Position numbers and translations under genes: made by a program
Assembly (NCBI GenBank): GCA_030180135.1
Contig: CM058232.1
Location: 59,603,330 to 59,667,329, forward strand
Direction: 5' to 3'
Origin: Orychophragmus violaceus
Taxonomy: Eukaryota > Streptophyta > Magnoliopsida > Brassicales > Brassicaceae
DNA length: 64,000 nucleotides
In this document: one piece after another, positions 48,881-61,024 of the stretch
Layout of the letters: every line of letters begins with the position of its first letter
Numbering within the stretch: position 1 is the first letter of the stretch
Notes under the pieces: model-generated
The model's database searches: none
What the model was told of the DNA's origin: nothing
The model's input: only the letters and a program-made list of their open reading frames with translations

Positions 48881-51463
48881 TTAGGCGGTTGAAGAGTGTG
48901 GCCTGCCCTCGAGAGTGATGGCTAGGACCTGAGAAGTCAGCTCACTGAGATTGACTGAGTCGCCTTGGAACCTTGGACTGATCGAAGCCTTTACAACCTT
49001 TGTAGACATCTTTGTCACCATATCCACAGCCTTCTCTTTGGGAGTTTTTTCCTCATCGATGCTCAGCTTCTTCGAAGAGATGGATCCAACAAACTCAGTC
49101 CTTATGGTCATGGGAGGAGTTCCAATAGCTCTATCCACTCCCTTCTTTTGAGCACGTCCCATGTGCTCACTCAGTGATCCATAAGAAATGTGTTTAGGCT
49201 AAACTTCCTTGCCGACATTGGCAAATAGCCTTGCCTCCTCTAACACATCATCCTCATTTGGAGAGAGGATGACACCACAAGTGTGAAGAGATGTGCTCCT
49301 TAGAGGATAGTAAGCTTTGGTATCAACATTATTCAGCACAGCACGTCTCTTTTTGAAGTCCAGACAAGCTCCAGTGGTGTTGAGGAAAGAGGTACCAAGT
49401 AAGAGAGATAGTTGGGTACTCTTCTTCATCTTCATGACAATAAAGTCAGTTGGGATAGTGCACTCACCAATCTTCAGTGGATAGTCCTTGATCATTCCCA
49501 TTGGAGTTTTTGAGTAAGAGTCTCCAAATGTAATAGAAGATGGGTAACTTTCCATGCTCTTAATCCCAAGAGATTCCACCATGTCAAGAGATATCACACT
49601 CACAGTAGAGCCGGAATCACACAATGCATCTGTAATCTCTAAGTCTCCCAAAGTACAACTGATGGTAAATTTACCCAGATTACCAAGCTTGGGAAGTACC
49701 CTTGGTGTTGTGTGGACCGTAGGCATAATATCTTCAGCTAAAATACCAGTAGCACTCATCACTTTAGCTGGTGCAACATAGGAAGGCTTAACTACAGTGG
49801 CCTTCATCTCCTTGAGAGGAACAGGTGCAGCAGGAGGGAGTTCATAACCATAGAGAAGTGCTTCTATCTCATCAACCTCTCGCTCATAGTCTGATTTCTC
49901 ATGATCAGCAGTAGAGAAGATTGCATTGCAGTAGTCTTTCGGGTTCTTCTCCGGGTTTCCGGGCAAGGTACCGGTAGGTCTAGAAGTGGAAGCGTGTGTA
50001 TTTTCAACATTGATCAAGCGAGAAGTCAAATGCTGCAACTCATTCTTTAAGTTCTTTACTTCCAATGCCCCACTTGCTTGCCCTTGGATGAGTTGTTGCA
50101 TCATACTCTTTAGTTCATTATCCAAACCCGAGGAAGAAGAAGCTTGTGGCTATTGTTGTCCAAAACCGGGTGGAGGGTATTGCTTGGGTACATAGCCTTG
50201 TTGTCCTTGAGGTTGAGGCTGAGAGACAAACCCTTGTTGGTTGGTGTAAGGGACAAAAGGCTATTGTTGTTGAGCTTGTCCTTGAGGTGGAGCTTGGGGA
50301 TAGACTTGGTCTTGAGGATTGGCTACTTTGGGGTTGCGGTATGAGAAGTTTGGGTGGTTTCTATAGTTTTGGTTGAAGCCCTTGTTGAAACCACCTTGTT
50401 CCGCAATGAAGTTAATCTCCTCTTGTGTCATATTCTCATCCACACTATAGAGGAGTGGCTGAGAATCCTCATAGTTGCCCACAAAGCTGATGTTCTTTTG
50501 GCTAGAGGAGATCATCTTGTCCATCTTCTCATTCAAAGCTTTGATTTCTTTCTCATACTTCTCATCTGAAGAAGATGATCCTCTATTAGTCCTCTCATAA
50601 TCCTCATTGTAGTTACCATCGCTTGTTGCAAAGTTTTCAATCAACTCCATAGCTGCATCTACTCCCTTGCCTAGGAAGTGTCCATTGCTAGAAGAGTCTA
50701 GCATCGCCCTCATTCTAGGAAGAACTCCGCGATAGAGGTTGCTGAGTAGTGTCTCCTTAGTGAAACCGTGGTGGGGGCACTGAGTAGTGAGCTTATTGAA
50801 CCTCTCCCAAGCTTCAGAAAAGCTCTCATTGTTGCGTTGTACAAACCCGAATAGCTCACTGCGAAAACGGGCAGTCCTAGTAGCTGAGAAGAACTTTTTC
50901 AAGAAAGCCTTCTTGAGTTCTCCCCAAGTGGTGATGGTTCCTGGAGGGATGGTGCTTTCCCAATCCTTAGCTCTATCCGCCAATGAGAAGAAGAATAGAC
51001 GCATCTTCAAACCATCGTCAGTTACACCATTGAGCCTTGTAGTAGCACAAATCTTGTCAAATGTATCCAAGTGCTGCAATGGATCCTCAGATGCAAGCCC
51101 ATGGAACTAGTTGTTTTGCACCATGTTCATCACCATAGCCCGGATCTCGAAGTTGTTGTTGTTGACCGGTGGTGGAATGATCCCTTGCCGGTTTTCATTT
51201 GTATCCGGTGCATCTCCATCACCAATGACCCTAGCTGGCCTTTGTTGCTCTTGCTGCTGCTGTTGATCCTGATGGTTATCCATAACCGGCTGCTCAACAC
51301 CCACAAAGTCTTGTAGAACTTCAACAGTTGGTTCCAACCCAAGTCTCTCTTCGTGAACAGCTCTTTCTTGTGCGCGTCGTTCCTTTGCTAATCTCCTCTC
51401 GTGTGCTTTGATGTCGTCAACTCCTGCAACTAAGTTTGTTGTCCCTTTGCTGCGCAAGTTCAT
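48881..51463 (-). pseudogene. gag-pro: G3 Gag-protease (four in-frame TAG stops)
   Basis: One frame of 861 codons with an ATG start, no frameshift, and stops only at TAG codons: 51107-51109, 50261-50263, 50150-50152 and 49199-49201. Gag: charged N terminus (AHERRLAKERRAQERAV), Gln/Asn-rich linker, capsid-like HLDTFDKICATTRLNGV and CPHHGFTKETLLSNLYRGV, a Gln/Pro-rich stretch, a coiled-coil-prone segment, then a retropepsin with CDSGSTVSVISL (Asp about residue 616) and LLLGTSFLNTTGACLDF. A Lys/Glu-rich tail follows the last stop. All four stops lie where Gln is plausible, so CAG to TAG change is the simplest explanation. No RT or integrase follows. Confidence 0.82.
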
Positions 51464-51577
51464 ACACCTAACATCAAAAAGTGAGAAACTAGCAAATTAG
51501 TAACAAAAACTTGAACTAAAAAGGAATAGAAAACGAATTGATATATCCAGAATCCCAAAATGGCAACGGCGCCAAAT
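51464..51577 (-). promoter_or_regulatory. G3 leader with primer-binding site
   Basis: Short leader of about 110 bp. PBS TGGCGCCGTTGCCA on the minus strand at 51561-51574, 3 bp from the LTR. No palindrome cassette here, unlike G4 and G5. Confidence 0.85.
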
Positions 51578-53106
51578 TGGTAACAAGGATTTTCGCAGTC
51601 CTTTGAGGTACCAATTCCTCAAGCTTATCGATGTAGCTTTGAGGTATCGAACCTTTTTGGGATGGATAAGACCAATAAGCAAGCACTAAACCTTCAGAGT
51701 CAAATCAAACAATTTGGTTTTAGTTTCTAACAATCCTAACGAAAACAATTCAATCAATGACAAAGATAAGGCCTAAAGGTTAAGGTCAACGGACAGGTGA
51801 CTCGGGATGATCAAGGATCCTAATTCGAACTTCATGGAAGCTAATCTCCTAGCATGGAACACAACAAGTCGATCAGTTTAATCTCTTAACACTAACCTCT
51901 TTACTTAATCATAATCCAAGAACAAATTCTCATTTTTGAATTAAAATCAAGCAAGCATTCAAACAAGTTCCAAACAGCCAACAATCACTCTAAACATACA
52001 TTTTCATGTGCTAGAATGTGAAAGTCCTATCAAAGCTAGAAACTGGAATTTCATCGAACACATGGTGGACAAGAAATCCTAAACATCCTAATCAACTTGA
52101 TCAAGGCTAATTAGGCAATAAACCCACTTTGATAGACGAGATTTTAAACAATCAAACATTAGAAATCCATTGATCACCCCTAATCAACCTAATCCTACCT
52201 AACCCAAAAGCCCTATGAAGAACTACTCACTAATCATCATGTGATCAACAAAACCCACATGGATAGTGTTGATCATTAGAGATTAGAGATAGAAACAAAG
52301 ATTTAGAGAAGAAATCACCAAAAAGTACTTAGATTAATCAAAGAAATCCAAACTTGTTCTTACAAAGTGTTTAGAACAGAAAATAAAGCTTTAGATACAA
52401 TAAAAAATAGGTTTTTGGCTTAAATAGTCAATAGGGTGCGATCCGGGTCAACCCGGAACAAACCGGGTGTTGACCCGGATCCGAAACAATTTCTGGGACG
52501 CGTATAGGCCTGGCCACCCGATACGCCACCCGGTATGAACTCTCGGATTTTTCTGGGAAGGGTCGTATCGGCCTGGCCCCCCGATACGCCACCCGGTATG
52601 AACTCTCGGATTTTTCTGGGAAGGGTCGTATCGGCCTGGCCACCCGATACGCCACCCGGTATGGACTGTCTGAATTTTTTGTGTTGAGATGCATCCAGTA
52701 AATCAGGCATAACTCTTTCCATATAGCTCTGAATGACTTCAAACCACCTCCATTAGAAAGCTAACTCAATTTCCCATGATTTTTATTCAGAATCCCAGAG
52801 CTAAAAGTCAACGTAATATCTTCATATGACTCAATCTTTCAAGCTCATCGGTTTGGTCCTTCATCACCATTTCACTTGCAATCACTCCTTTGGCCTCCAA
52901 ACTCTTCCAAACATCCTTAGCAACTCCAAGAACCCACAAAACATAAGAAACACTCCAAATTCAAGCCTAGAATGCCTAAACCTAGCTCTAGATGATCCTA
53001 TACTCTAAACACACCAATGACCAAAGAAATGAAGCTAAAGGAGACTAAGAAAAAGTAAAACATGATCGTAACAATAGCCTAAATGCATAAAGATACAAGT
53101 ATATCA
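51578..53106 (-). repeat. 5' LTR of G3
   Basis: 1529 bp with triple palindromic cassette at about 52500-52662, followed by GAAAC. Confidence 0.92.
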
Positions 53107-54358
53107 GAAACCTTTGCCCTTCCTTTGAAGGTGATCATCTTCAGATAGACTCGGTCCCCAACCTGGAATTCAATGGCTTTCCTTCTCTTGATTACATAAC
53201 TCCTTTGGCGGCCTTGTGCGTCCTTCATCTTAACCCTTAGGAACCTGATTTGTTCGGTTGTCTCTGCAATTATATCCGGTCCAATTACACTGGACTCCCC
53301 CACTTGTGTCCAACATAACGGTGTTCGACAAGGCCGCCCATACAAGGAATCATAGGGTGACATTCCAATGCTTGCTTGATAACTGTTGTTATAAGCAAAC
53401 TCGGTAAAAAGTAAGTACCTTTCCCAAGAGTCACCCCAATCTAGAACACATGATCTCAACATGTCTTCCAGGGTCTGTATGGTTCTTTCTGACTGGCCAT
53501 CCGTTTGTGGATGGTAAGCCGTGCTCATATTCACTCATGTTCCTAGGGCTTTCTGAAAATCTTGCCATAAATAAGAAGTAAAACGGTCGCTCTATCTGAG
53601 ACTATACTTGTTGGAATACCATGAAGCCTCACGATTTCATCTATGTATTTCTTAGCAATTTTTCCCACTCCATCAGTCTTCTTGATGGCTAAGAAGTGTG
53701 TGAATTTGGTTAACTATCCACCACAACCCAAAACATGTCCTGTCTCAACTTGGTCGTGGAAAGTCTCGTTACAAAGTCCATTGTGATGTGATCCCATTTC
53801 CACTCCGGAATGGGTAGACTTTGTAGCAGGCCGCTTGAGACTTGGTGTTCAATCTTGACCAATTGATACATTTGGCACTTAGCCACCCATTCAGCAATGT
53901 CTCTTTTCATTCCGACCCAATGATAGTACCGTTTAAGGTCACGGTACATCTTGGTCTGTTTGGTATGTATAGAGAACTTAGACTGATGAGCCATCCTAAG
54001 GATCTCTTCCTTAAGCTCTTCCACGTTTGGTACACACACTCGACCATTCACCACAGTCGTCCCATTGTTGGTGAATTGGTACTCAGTGTTGTTATTGTTG
54101 ACCGCCTTGATCAACTCTCCATAATGCTCCTGACCCAACCGAACCCTAATTAATAAGTCCGTTTGGTCTGCTGCTCTAAGACCAAGTGGCTCGTCGTCCA
54201 CCGACAATGCATTATGATGCAAAGACCTGACCAATCCGACCAAGGTCTCTGCATTCTTCTCCACGGCCACTTCGGTCCTCTTTCGGCTCAAGGCATCTGC
54301 TACCAAGTTTTCCTTTCTAGGATTGAAAGTGATTTCTAGATGGTAATCCGCCACCAGT
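53107..54358 (-). pseudogene. G2 integrase and RNase H end
   Basis: Minus-strand gypsy integrase. From its 5' side (right): RNase H end ADYHLEITFNPRKENLVADA, linker, zinc-binding domain with one Cys of the HHCC motif replaced by Tyr (CQMYQLVK, about 53860-53890), catalytic core start WDHITMDFVTRL, a frameshifted segment around 53540-53710, core end STAYHPQTDGQSERTIQTLE (about 53470-53530) and C-terminal domain to VYLKMITFKGRAKV. Frameshifts and stops near 53530 and 53710. It joins 61030 through CCAGT and 45336 through GAAAC. Confidence 0.88.
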
Positions 54359-55552
54359 TGATATATCATGGTTTTTACTAGTTTTAGACCATGATATAAG
54401 TGTGTTTTAGTGTCTTTTTGTGTTCTTTTAGAGTCTTTTACAGGTATAATCATGTTTGGAGCATATTTGGTGATTATGGCACTTTTTGGAGATTTTTGGA
54501 GTGTTTGGCCGAGAGATAGAGTTCACTGTCCGAAACAGAGAAATGCGTCGATCGTTGCACTCTAGCATCGATCGTTGCACCAGCGAGATGGGCCGAAACT
54601 CGGCGGTTTATGAAGAGTCAAGATATTGCACTCTGATCCAGAAGTTCCTGATATTTACAAAGAAGCCCCTGGCCGAGATTAGACCTATATAATTAAGTTT
54701 TTGGTGTTTTATTTACTTACGCTTTGATAATTAAGAGCAGAGGATTTTTAGAGCTTTTGGGGCTGATCTGAACCTTTACTTCATCTGTATTTGGAGAAGA
54801 TTTCGAACCCCTTTTATTCTTTATCTTCTATGCAATTTATTCATCATATGATTATGTTTTCATTATCTATGTCTGAGTAGATCCCTTGTTAGGTTTAGGG
54901 TTTCTCACATAGGATTTCATGACTTGCTAGACTTGTTTAATTCAGTTAAGGATTCATAAATATATCTGTTCTTCAATTTAATTGTGCTTAAAGCTAGTTC
55001 TAACCTGATCAATTAGAATCTAGATCTTAGGTTGCTAAATACGTCACGGAAGTGGGGTTTAGGAATCTGAACTAATTAGGTTGAGCAATTAAACTTCTCG
55101 CAAACGAAAGTTTGGTTTAGGATAATTGTGAACATATCAAACTTGGAATTAATGCTAGTTTAATCTGTTAGTTCTCGCAAACGAAAGTTTGGTTTGCTGT
55201 ACTTAGACTTAGAGAATTATCGCAAAGGAATTTGGTTAATTCTATATCTGTGTTTTGAGTTCTAGAACTGTGCTTAATTAGATCCTTGCTGAATGAACTG
55301 TCTGCTTGTCTGATTTCCTGAGAACGCCCTAGACTTAGCGCTCTTAATAATTTGCTTTCACAACCAACAATCTCTGCTTTCTGTTTACTTTCTCGCATTG
55401 CTTTTCATTCAATCACATTGCTTTCTTCCTAGTTTAATTTCCTGTTCTTGAGCTATTGAATACCGGAGTCCCTGTGGATTCGATACCTATATACTACGAC
55501 TACTGAACTGTGCACTTGCAGTTAGATATAGGATAAAACCTGACACCTATCA
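54359..55552 (+). repeat. 5' LTR of G4
   Basis: 1194 bp, TGATATATCA...CCTATCA. Palindrome pair at 54545-54580, TATATAA at 54686-54692. The small minus-strand frame at 55168-55398 recurs in both LTRs and is not a gene. Confidence 0.95.
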
Positions 55553-55558
55553 AGTTTT

Positions 55559-55570
55559 TGGCGCCGTTGC
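55559..55570 (+). promoter_or_regulatory. Primer-binding site of G4
   Basis: TGGCGCCGTTGC, continuing CGGGG; 6 bp after the LTR. Confidence 0.85.
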
Positions 55571-55817
55571 CGGGGACTCTTTGAGTCTTCGATAGCTTAG
55601 AACCTAGGGTTTTACTAGGATTTTTCGTTTTCTTTTCGTTTTATTTTTGTTTTTTTTTAGTTACTGATTTTTGTCTGTTTTCTCTCTGTCGCAGGTACCA
55701 ATATCGCACTGCGTCGATCGTTGCACCTCTAGCATCGATCGTCACTAGGCGATTCAGAGATTGAAACGATCGTTGCACTGATAGCATCGATCGTTGCCGG
55801 ACGATTACAGACAGTTT
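55571..55817 (+). other. G4 leader with palindrome pairs
   Basis: Non-coding; two palindrome pairs at about 55711-55749 and 55763-55798, the second ending about 20 bp before the gag ATG. Confidence 0.75.
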
Positions 55818-58454
55818 ATGCAGACGCAGAAAACTAGAAGTAATACGAACTTGGACTTAGTTAATCTCGATCTTGAAGAACTTGGACGTTTAGAGAGAAC
55901 CAACAGAAGAGAGAGAAGAGAAAGGATGGTACAAGAGCGTTTGATTCTGGTACGTGATGCTGAAGGTACCCTGAGGGACCGAGATAACAACCCATACAAT
56001 GCTGCTTGGCAAAGGGTTGATGCTGAAGGGAATGTCATCCCTGATCCTCCTGAGCAACAGCAACAGGAGCAGAACCAGGGTCAAGGACAGGCCCAAGGTA
56101 GACAGATGGTTGTCCATGAGAGGACTTTAGCTGACTACAACAGACCGGATGAATTTCATAGAAACCGGTCAGCTTTAGTGCTTCCTGCTTTTGAGAGAAA
56201 TGATTTTGAGATCAAAACCATCTACTACTCACTGATGAGACAGAATGCATTTCATGGTTACCCAACGGAGCAGCCTATGGATCACATTGATTCATTTGAG
56301 GACGTAGTCACTGGCATGAAGTATGATGGAGTCTGCCCGGACTATCTGTTCCTTAAGCTCTTTCCGCACAGTCTTGCTGGAGACGCTAGTGCATGGCTAA
56401 AGCAGCTGGCACCTGCTCAGTACACTACTTGGGCAGCTTTAAAGAGTGAGTTCCTGCGTCACTTCTATGATGATGCGCGTTCAGACCAGTCCAGACAGGA
56501 CATACTCACCTTTTCTCAAGGAGATGTGGAGCCTTTAAAGATTGCCTGGATGAGATTTAAGCAGTATCAGCGTGACTGCCCACACCATGGATTCACTGAG
56601 GTTCAGTTGATTGGCATTTTCTTCAAAGGCATAGATCTTCCATATCAGTCTGCACTGGACAATTCCAGTAATGCTAACTTCAACACCAGAACTCCTACAC
56701 AGGCTAAACAGTTGATTGAGAATCTAATAGGCAGCAACAGCTGCAAGACTATGGATGAGAGGAGGAAGAAATCTGGTGGAAGTGTAGAGAATTCTGATAT
56801 AGCTGATATTAGATCTAGGCTGGACACAGTTTGCAATCTCCTAGCAGGTAAGAAAGCTGTCCACTTTGCCCAAGATGTAGAGGTAATTCAAACTGAGGTG
56901 GACACTCAGGAGGAAGATGTGAATTACATAGGAGGTTCTGGATTCCAAGGTAATAGATTTGGTAATCAACAAGGAAACAGATTCTTCAATGGAGGACAGA
57001 AAAGTGCTTTCAACAGCAATTCATCTAATTCTGGACAGACTGGTGGTTTTCAAAAGACCTTTGGACAAGGTACTCAGAGAACCTATGGATCTTCATCTTA
57101 TCAGACTCCTCCTGTACCTACAGCTCATGAGAGTAGAATGGAAGCTATGATGGAACAACTAATGGAGAGTCAGACCAAGATTTATGTGGACTGCAACAAG
57201 AAGTTGGATGCTGTCTATGAAGACCTCAATGGGAAGTTTGAGTCCCTGAACACTCATATGAAGCAGTTGGATACTCAGGTGAACCAGATTTCCAGCTCAA
57301 TAAAGGGAAAAGGGCTACCAGACACTCATATTAAGGCCTAGTCTGTGTACGTTAATGATGGATCTCACCTAGGTGAAAAATTTGAGCTAAGTACAGCTGA
57401 ATTGGTGAAGGAAGAAGAAATCCCGGATTTTGGTGAAAAACTCTCGGGTGGAAATTGCAGCATTGCAACGATCGACACACACTTAGTGTCGATCGATGCA
57501 CGTCGTGAACATACAGATTCGCTGAGTGATAATGGTATTGATGCAGATTTAGAGCTTGATGGCTTATTCTCTGGAGTCTCTGAGATCTCTCAACAGGAGA
57601 TTTATGCGCAGATTGTTAGACAACACTCCTCAGTGTCTGAAGTGATTAGGCAGGAAATTGAAGAGCTTAAGAAGCTAGAGGAAATTGGTGAAGAATTGGA
57701 AGAAATTCCATCTTCTGATGATCCACCTTATCATCCATGTGTGCAGAGGTATTTGAACAAAATGCTGCCTCTAGATGAAGAGCTGAGAGACTGGGTGGTT
57801 ATAGTTCCTCAGCATATTAGTGATGTCCTGTTAACCAAGATCCCGAAGAAGTTGCCTGATCCTGGAGTCTTTGTGCTTGATTGTTCAATCTTTGAGGATA
57901 GTTTCAGGCGTTCTCTGTGTGACTTAGGAGCTGCTGGAAGTTTGATGCCATACTCTGTGGCAGAGAAGCTGTGTATGCTAGATTTTACTCCTACTAGGAC
58001 CTCTCTTGTCCTAGCTGATCAGTCCATACGAGTTCCTGAAGGACTCCTGATAGACATCCCGGTGAGAGTTGGAAACTACTTAGTTCCAACAGAATTCTTA
58101 GTGCTGAGATATGACTGTGATCCGGATGAAGCATTGCTGCTTGGAAGATCATTTTTGGCTACAGCAGGAGCGATAATTGATGTTAGGAACAGCCTGATAG
58201 ACCTCCATCTGGGAGATGAGCCGCTGCGTTATGAGATGGATAAGCTGCGTAGACCACTGATAGATGGGCAGACATTCACCATAAGGAATGCAGGTGATGA
58301 ACAGCCTGATGACACTGTGATTATAGATCCTGGAGCACATTTTATTCCATCTTTTCTTGGACATGAGCATTCTGCAATAGCCTACTCGCCACCTTGGATG
58401 AGGAGACTTGGACAGAGACCGAAAAAGTCTCTGTTGGGATCTCCTGGTGCCTGA
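55818..58454 (+). pseudogene. gag-pro: G4 Gag-protease (one in-frame stop)
   Basis: One frame of 879 codons from ATG 55818 to TGA 58452-58454, broken only by TAG at 57339-57341 where G5 has Trp. The Gag half is about 95% identical by eye to G5: MQTQKTRSN start, Gln-rich segment, capsid core with DHIDSFEDVVTGMKYDGV and CPHHGFTEVQLIGIFFKGI, Asn/Gly/Gln-rich linker. The protease has DLGAAGSLMPYSVAEKL with Asp about residue 702 and LLLGRSFLATAGAIIDV. A CGATCG palindrome pair is embedded in frame at 57463-57502, at the same place as in G5. The TGG-to-TAG change lies opposite a C in CAG context. Confidence 0.88.
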
Positions 58455-59830
58455 AAAATCTTGTTCGTCCGGTCAAGCTATTGACCTTAAACAAGCGATG
58501 GGTGGGAGGCAACCCACCATTAGGTACCGGTGTTTTTCTACTTAATTTTTGGTGTTTTTGTTAGGATTTTATGTTTGTTTTTGTTTCTGGTGAGTTTATG
58601 GTTGCAGGTCTCGGATGAATTCGCAGTGCGTCGATCGACGCACTTCTGTGTCGATCGTCACAACACGATCGGAATCGCATTGCAGCGATCGTTGCAGTTC
58701 TGAGCAACGATTGACCATACACGAAAATCGCCAAGTAACGGTCGATGCACTTAGTGCAACGATCGATGCTTGAGCGACAGAGGTAAACCCGACAGAACTC
58801 AACAGAACTCAACAGAACTTTAACAATTTTAATTTTCTTTTTACCGATCCTTCGCTTGACACTACTGGGGACAGTGTGTCTTAAGTGTGAGGGAGGTTCT
58901 ACTGACGTTTATCTTTCTGTTTTCTTAAGAGTCAGTCCATTTTTCAAAAAAAATTTGTTTTATTGAGTCAAAATTGTTTAAGTAAGAAACTATGATTTTC
59001 TGAGAAGATTTACAAGACTTGCAGGAACTTAAGTAACCATTGGGATGAAGTTGCAGGATCTATCTCTGACCATTAGAAAACCCAGACACAGATCAACCTA
59101 CTGGGAACACCCACATCACTTCAGGTATCAGAGGATCCTTTTACTGACTTCAATTTAATACTGACTTAGATTTCTCACCTAAGGGCTTGGTATACTCTGT
59201 GTCGGATTCCCTGTTAGTTCTGACACAGCCTGTCAACCTATCCTATTTAGTTCCCTTCTCCCCTTCTATAAAGTAAAAAAAAAATAATAATAATAAACTG
59301 AGGATGAGTTAGTAACTCCGAAGTGGTCACAGGAGTGGTAGAGACCCCTATTATCTCCTGTGCGATCCATGGAATGTGTCCAAAGTACACCCCATAACGG
59401 GAAGAACACTGATAAAAAAAAAAAAAAATGATACCCAATGTGGGAAAATCAGTTGTTAAAGAAGGGAAAGAGAAGAAAGGGACTAGAGAAAGATAGTATG
59501 GTGGTCTAGAGCTGATAAGGTAAGAATCCATGTGCCCTTTGATCGATACTCCTTAGGTGAGACCGCACTTAAATACTTGCAGAAGTCAGTAGGGAGAATT
59601 TGAATGCTTGAATGTGATTGTGGAGTTTACTTAGGACAGTTGCTAAGTGTGGGGGAAGTACATGTTGGTCTTGATATCCTGTGATTGATTCTTTCAGTGG
59701 TTTACTAAGGGGAATCTGAGTATTGTAGCTTCTAGGATGAAATGAGTTTCTGAAGAGTTTTCAAACCTCTTCACCAAACTTTAGTTCTCTGTTTTGCTTG
59801 AGGGCAAGCAAAGGCTAAGTGTGGGGGAGT
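58455..59830 (+). other. G4 3' untranslated region
   Basis: Non-coding. Hairpin GGTGGGAGGCAACCCACC at 58501-58518, after AAACAAGCGATG; palindrome pairs at about 58628-58662, 58680-58712 and 58735-58771; inner purine tract TTAAGTGTGAGGGAGG at 58881-58896; A-rich and TAA repeats near 59275-59296; purine tract GCTAAGTGTGGGGGAGT at 59814-59830. Minus-strand frames in this part are not genes. Confidence 0.82.
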
Positions 59831-61024
59831 TGATATATCATGGTTTTTACTAGTTTTAGACCATGATATAAGTGTGTTTTAGTGTCTTTTTGTGTTTTTT
59901 TAGAGTCTTTTACAGGTATAATCAGGTTTGGAGCATATTTGGTGATTATGGCACTTTTTGGAGATTTTTGGAGTGTTTGGCCGAGAGATAGAGTTCACTG
60001 TCCGAAACAGAGAAATGCGTTGATCGTTGCACTCTAGCATCGATCGTTGCACCAGCGAGATGGGCCGAAACTCGGCGGTTTATGAAGAGTCAAGATATTG
60101 CACTCTGATCCAGAAGTTCCTGATATTTACAAAGAAGCCCCTGGCCGAGATTAGACCTATATAATTAAGTTTTTGGTGTTTTATTTACTTACGCTTTGAT
60201 AATTAAGAGCAAAGGATTTTTAGAGCTTTTGGGGCTGATCTGAACCTTTACTTCATCTGTATTTGGAGAAGATTTCGAACCCCTTTTATTCTTTATCTTC
60301 TATACAATTTATTCATCATATGATTATGTTTTCATTATCTATGTCTGAGTAGATCCCTTGTTAGGTTTAGGGTTTCTCACATAGGATTTCATGACTTGCT
60401 AGACTTGTTTAATTCAGTTAAGGATTCATAACTATATCTGTTCTTCAATTTAATTGTGCTAAAAGCTAGTTCTAACCTGATCAATTAGAATCTAGATCTT
60501 AGGTTGCTAAATACGTCACGGAAGTGGGGTTTAGGAATCTGAACTAATTAGGTTGAGCAATTAAACTTCTCGCAAACGAAAGTTTGGTTTAGGATAATTG
60601 TGAACATATCAAACTTGGAATTAATGCTAGTTTAATCTGTTAGTTCTCGCAAACGAAAGTTTGGTTTGCTGCACTTAGACTTAGAGAATTATCGCAAAGG
60701 AATTTGGTTAATTCTATATCTGTGTTTTGAGTTCTAGAACTGTGCTTAATTAGATCCTTGCTGAATAAAATGTCTGCTTGTCTGATTTCCTGAGAACGCC
60801 CTAGACTTAGCGCTCTTAATAACTTGCTTTCACAACCAACAATCTTTGATTTCTGTTTACTTTCTCGCATTGCTTTTCATTCAATCACATTGCTTTCTTC
60901 CTAGTTTAATTTCCTGTTCTTGAGCTATTGAATACCGGAGTCCCTGTGGATTCGATACCTATATACTACGACTACTGAACTGTGCACTTGCATTTAGATA
61001 TAGGATAAAACCTGACACCTATCA
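59831..61024 (+). repeat. 3' LTR of G4
   Basis: 1194 bp, near-identical to the 5' LTR; TATATAA at 60158-60164; first palindrome core mutated to TGATCG (60018-60023). CCAGT follows. Confidence 0.95.

Larger units (their letters stand above)
45342..53106 (-). mobile_element. G3: Athila-like Gag-Pro-only element
   Basis: Minus-strand element of 7765 bp in G2, with LTRs of 1518 and 1529 bp (ends TGATATACTT or TGATGTACTT...GTTATCA or GTTACCA), PBS TGGCGCCGTTGCCA, and a perfect GAAAC duplication (45337-45341 and 53107-53111). It encodes only Gag and protease. Its layout copies that of G4 and G5: gag-pro, hairpin, palindrome cassette, inner purine tract, untranslated region, purine tract, LTR. Its palindrome family differs (CGTATCGG/CCGATACG). 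Confidence 0.92.
54359..61024 (+). mobile_element. G4: Athila-type Gag-Pro-only element
   Basis: Complete 6666-bp plus-strand element in G2, LTRs of 1194 bp each (about 13 differences by eye), PBS TGGCGCCGTTGC, and perfect CCAGT duplication (54354-54358 and 61025-61029). It is a close relative of G5 but lacks ORF-1 as well as RT and integrase, and has no tandem array. Confidence 0.95.

Noticed and set aside
48881..51463. Amber readthrough or recoding in G3
   Set aside because: Four stops in one frame is too many for known readthrough; CAG-to-TAG decay is simpler, though sister copies should be checked.
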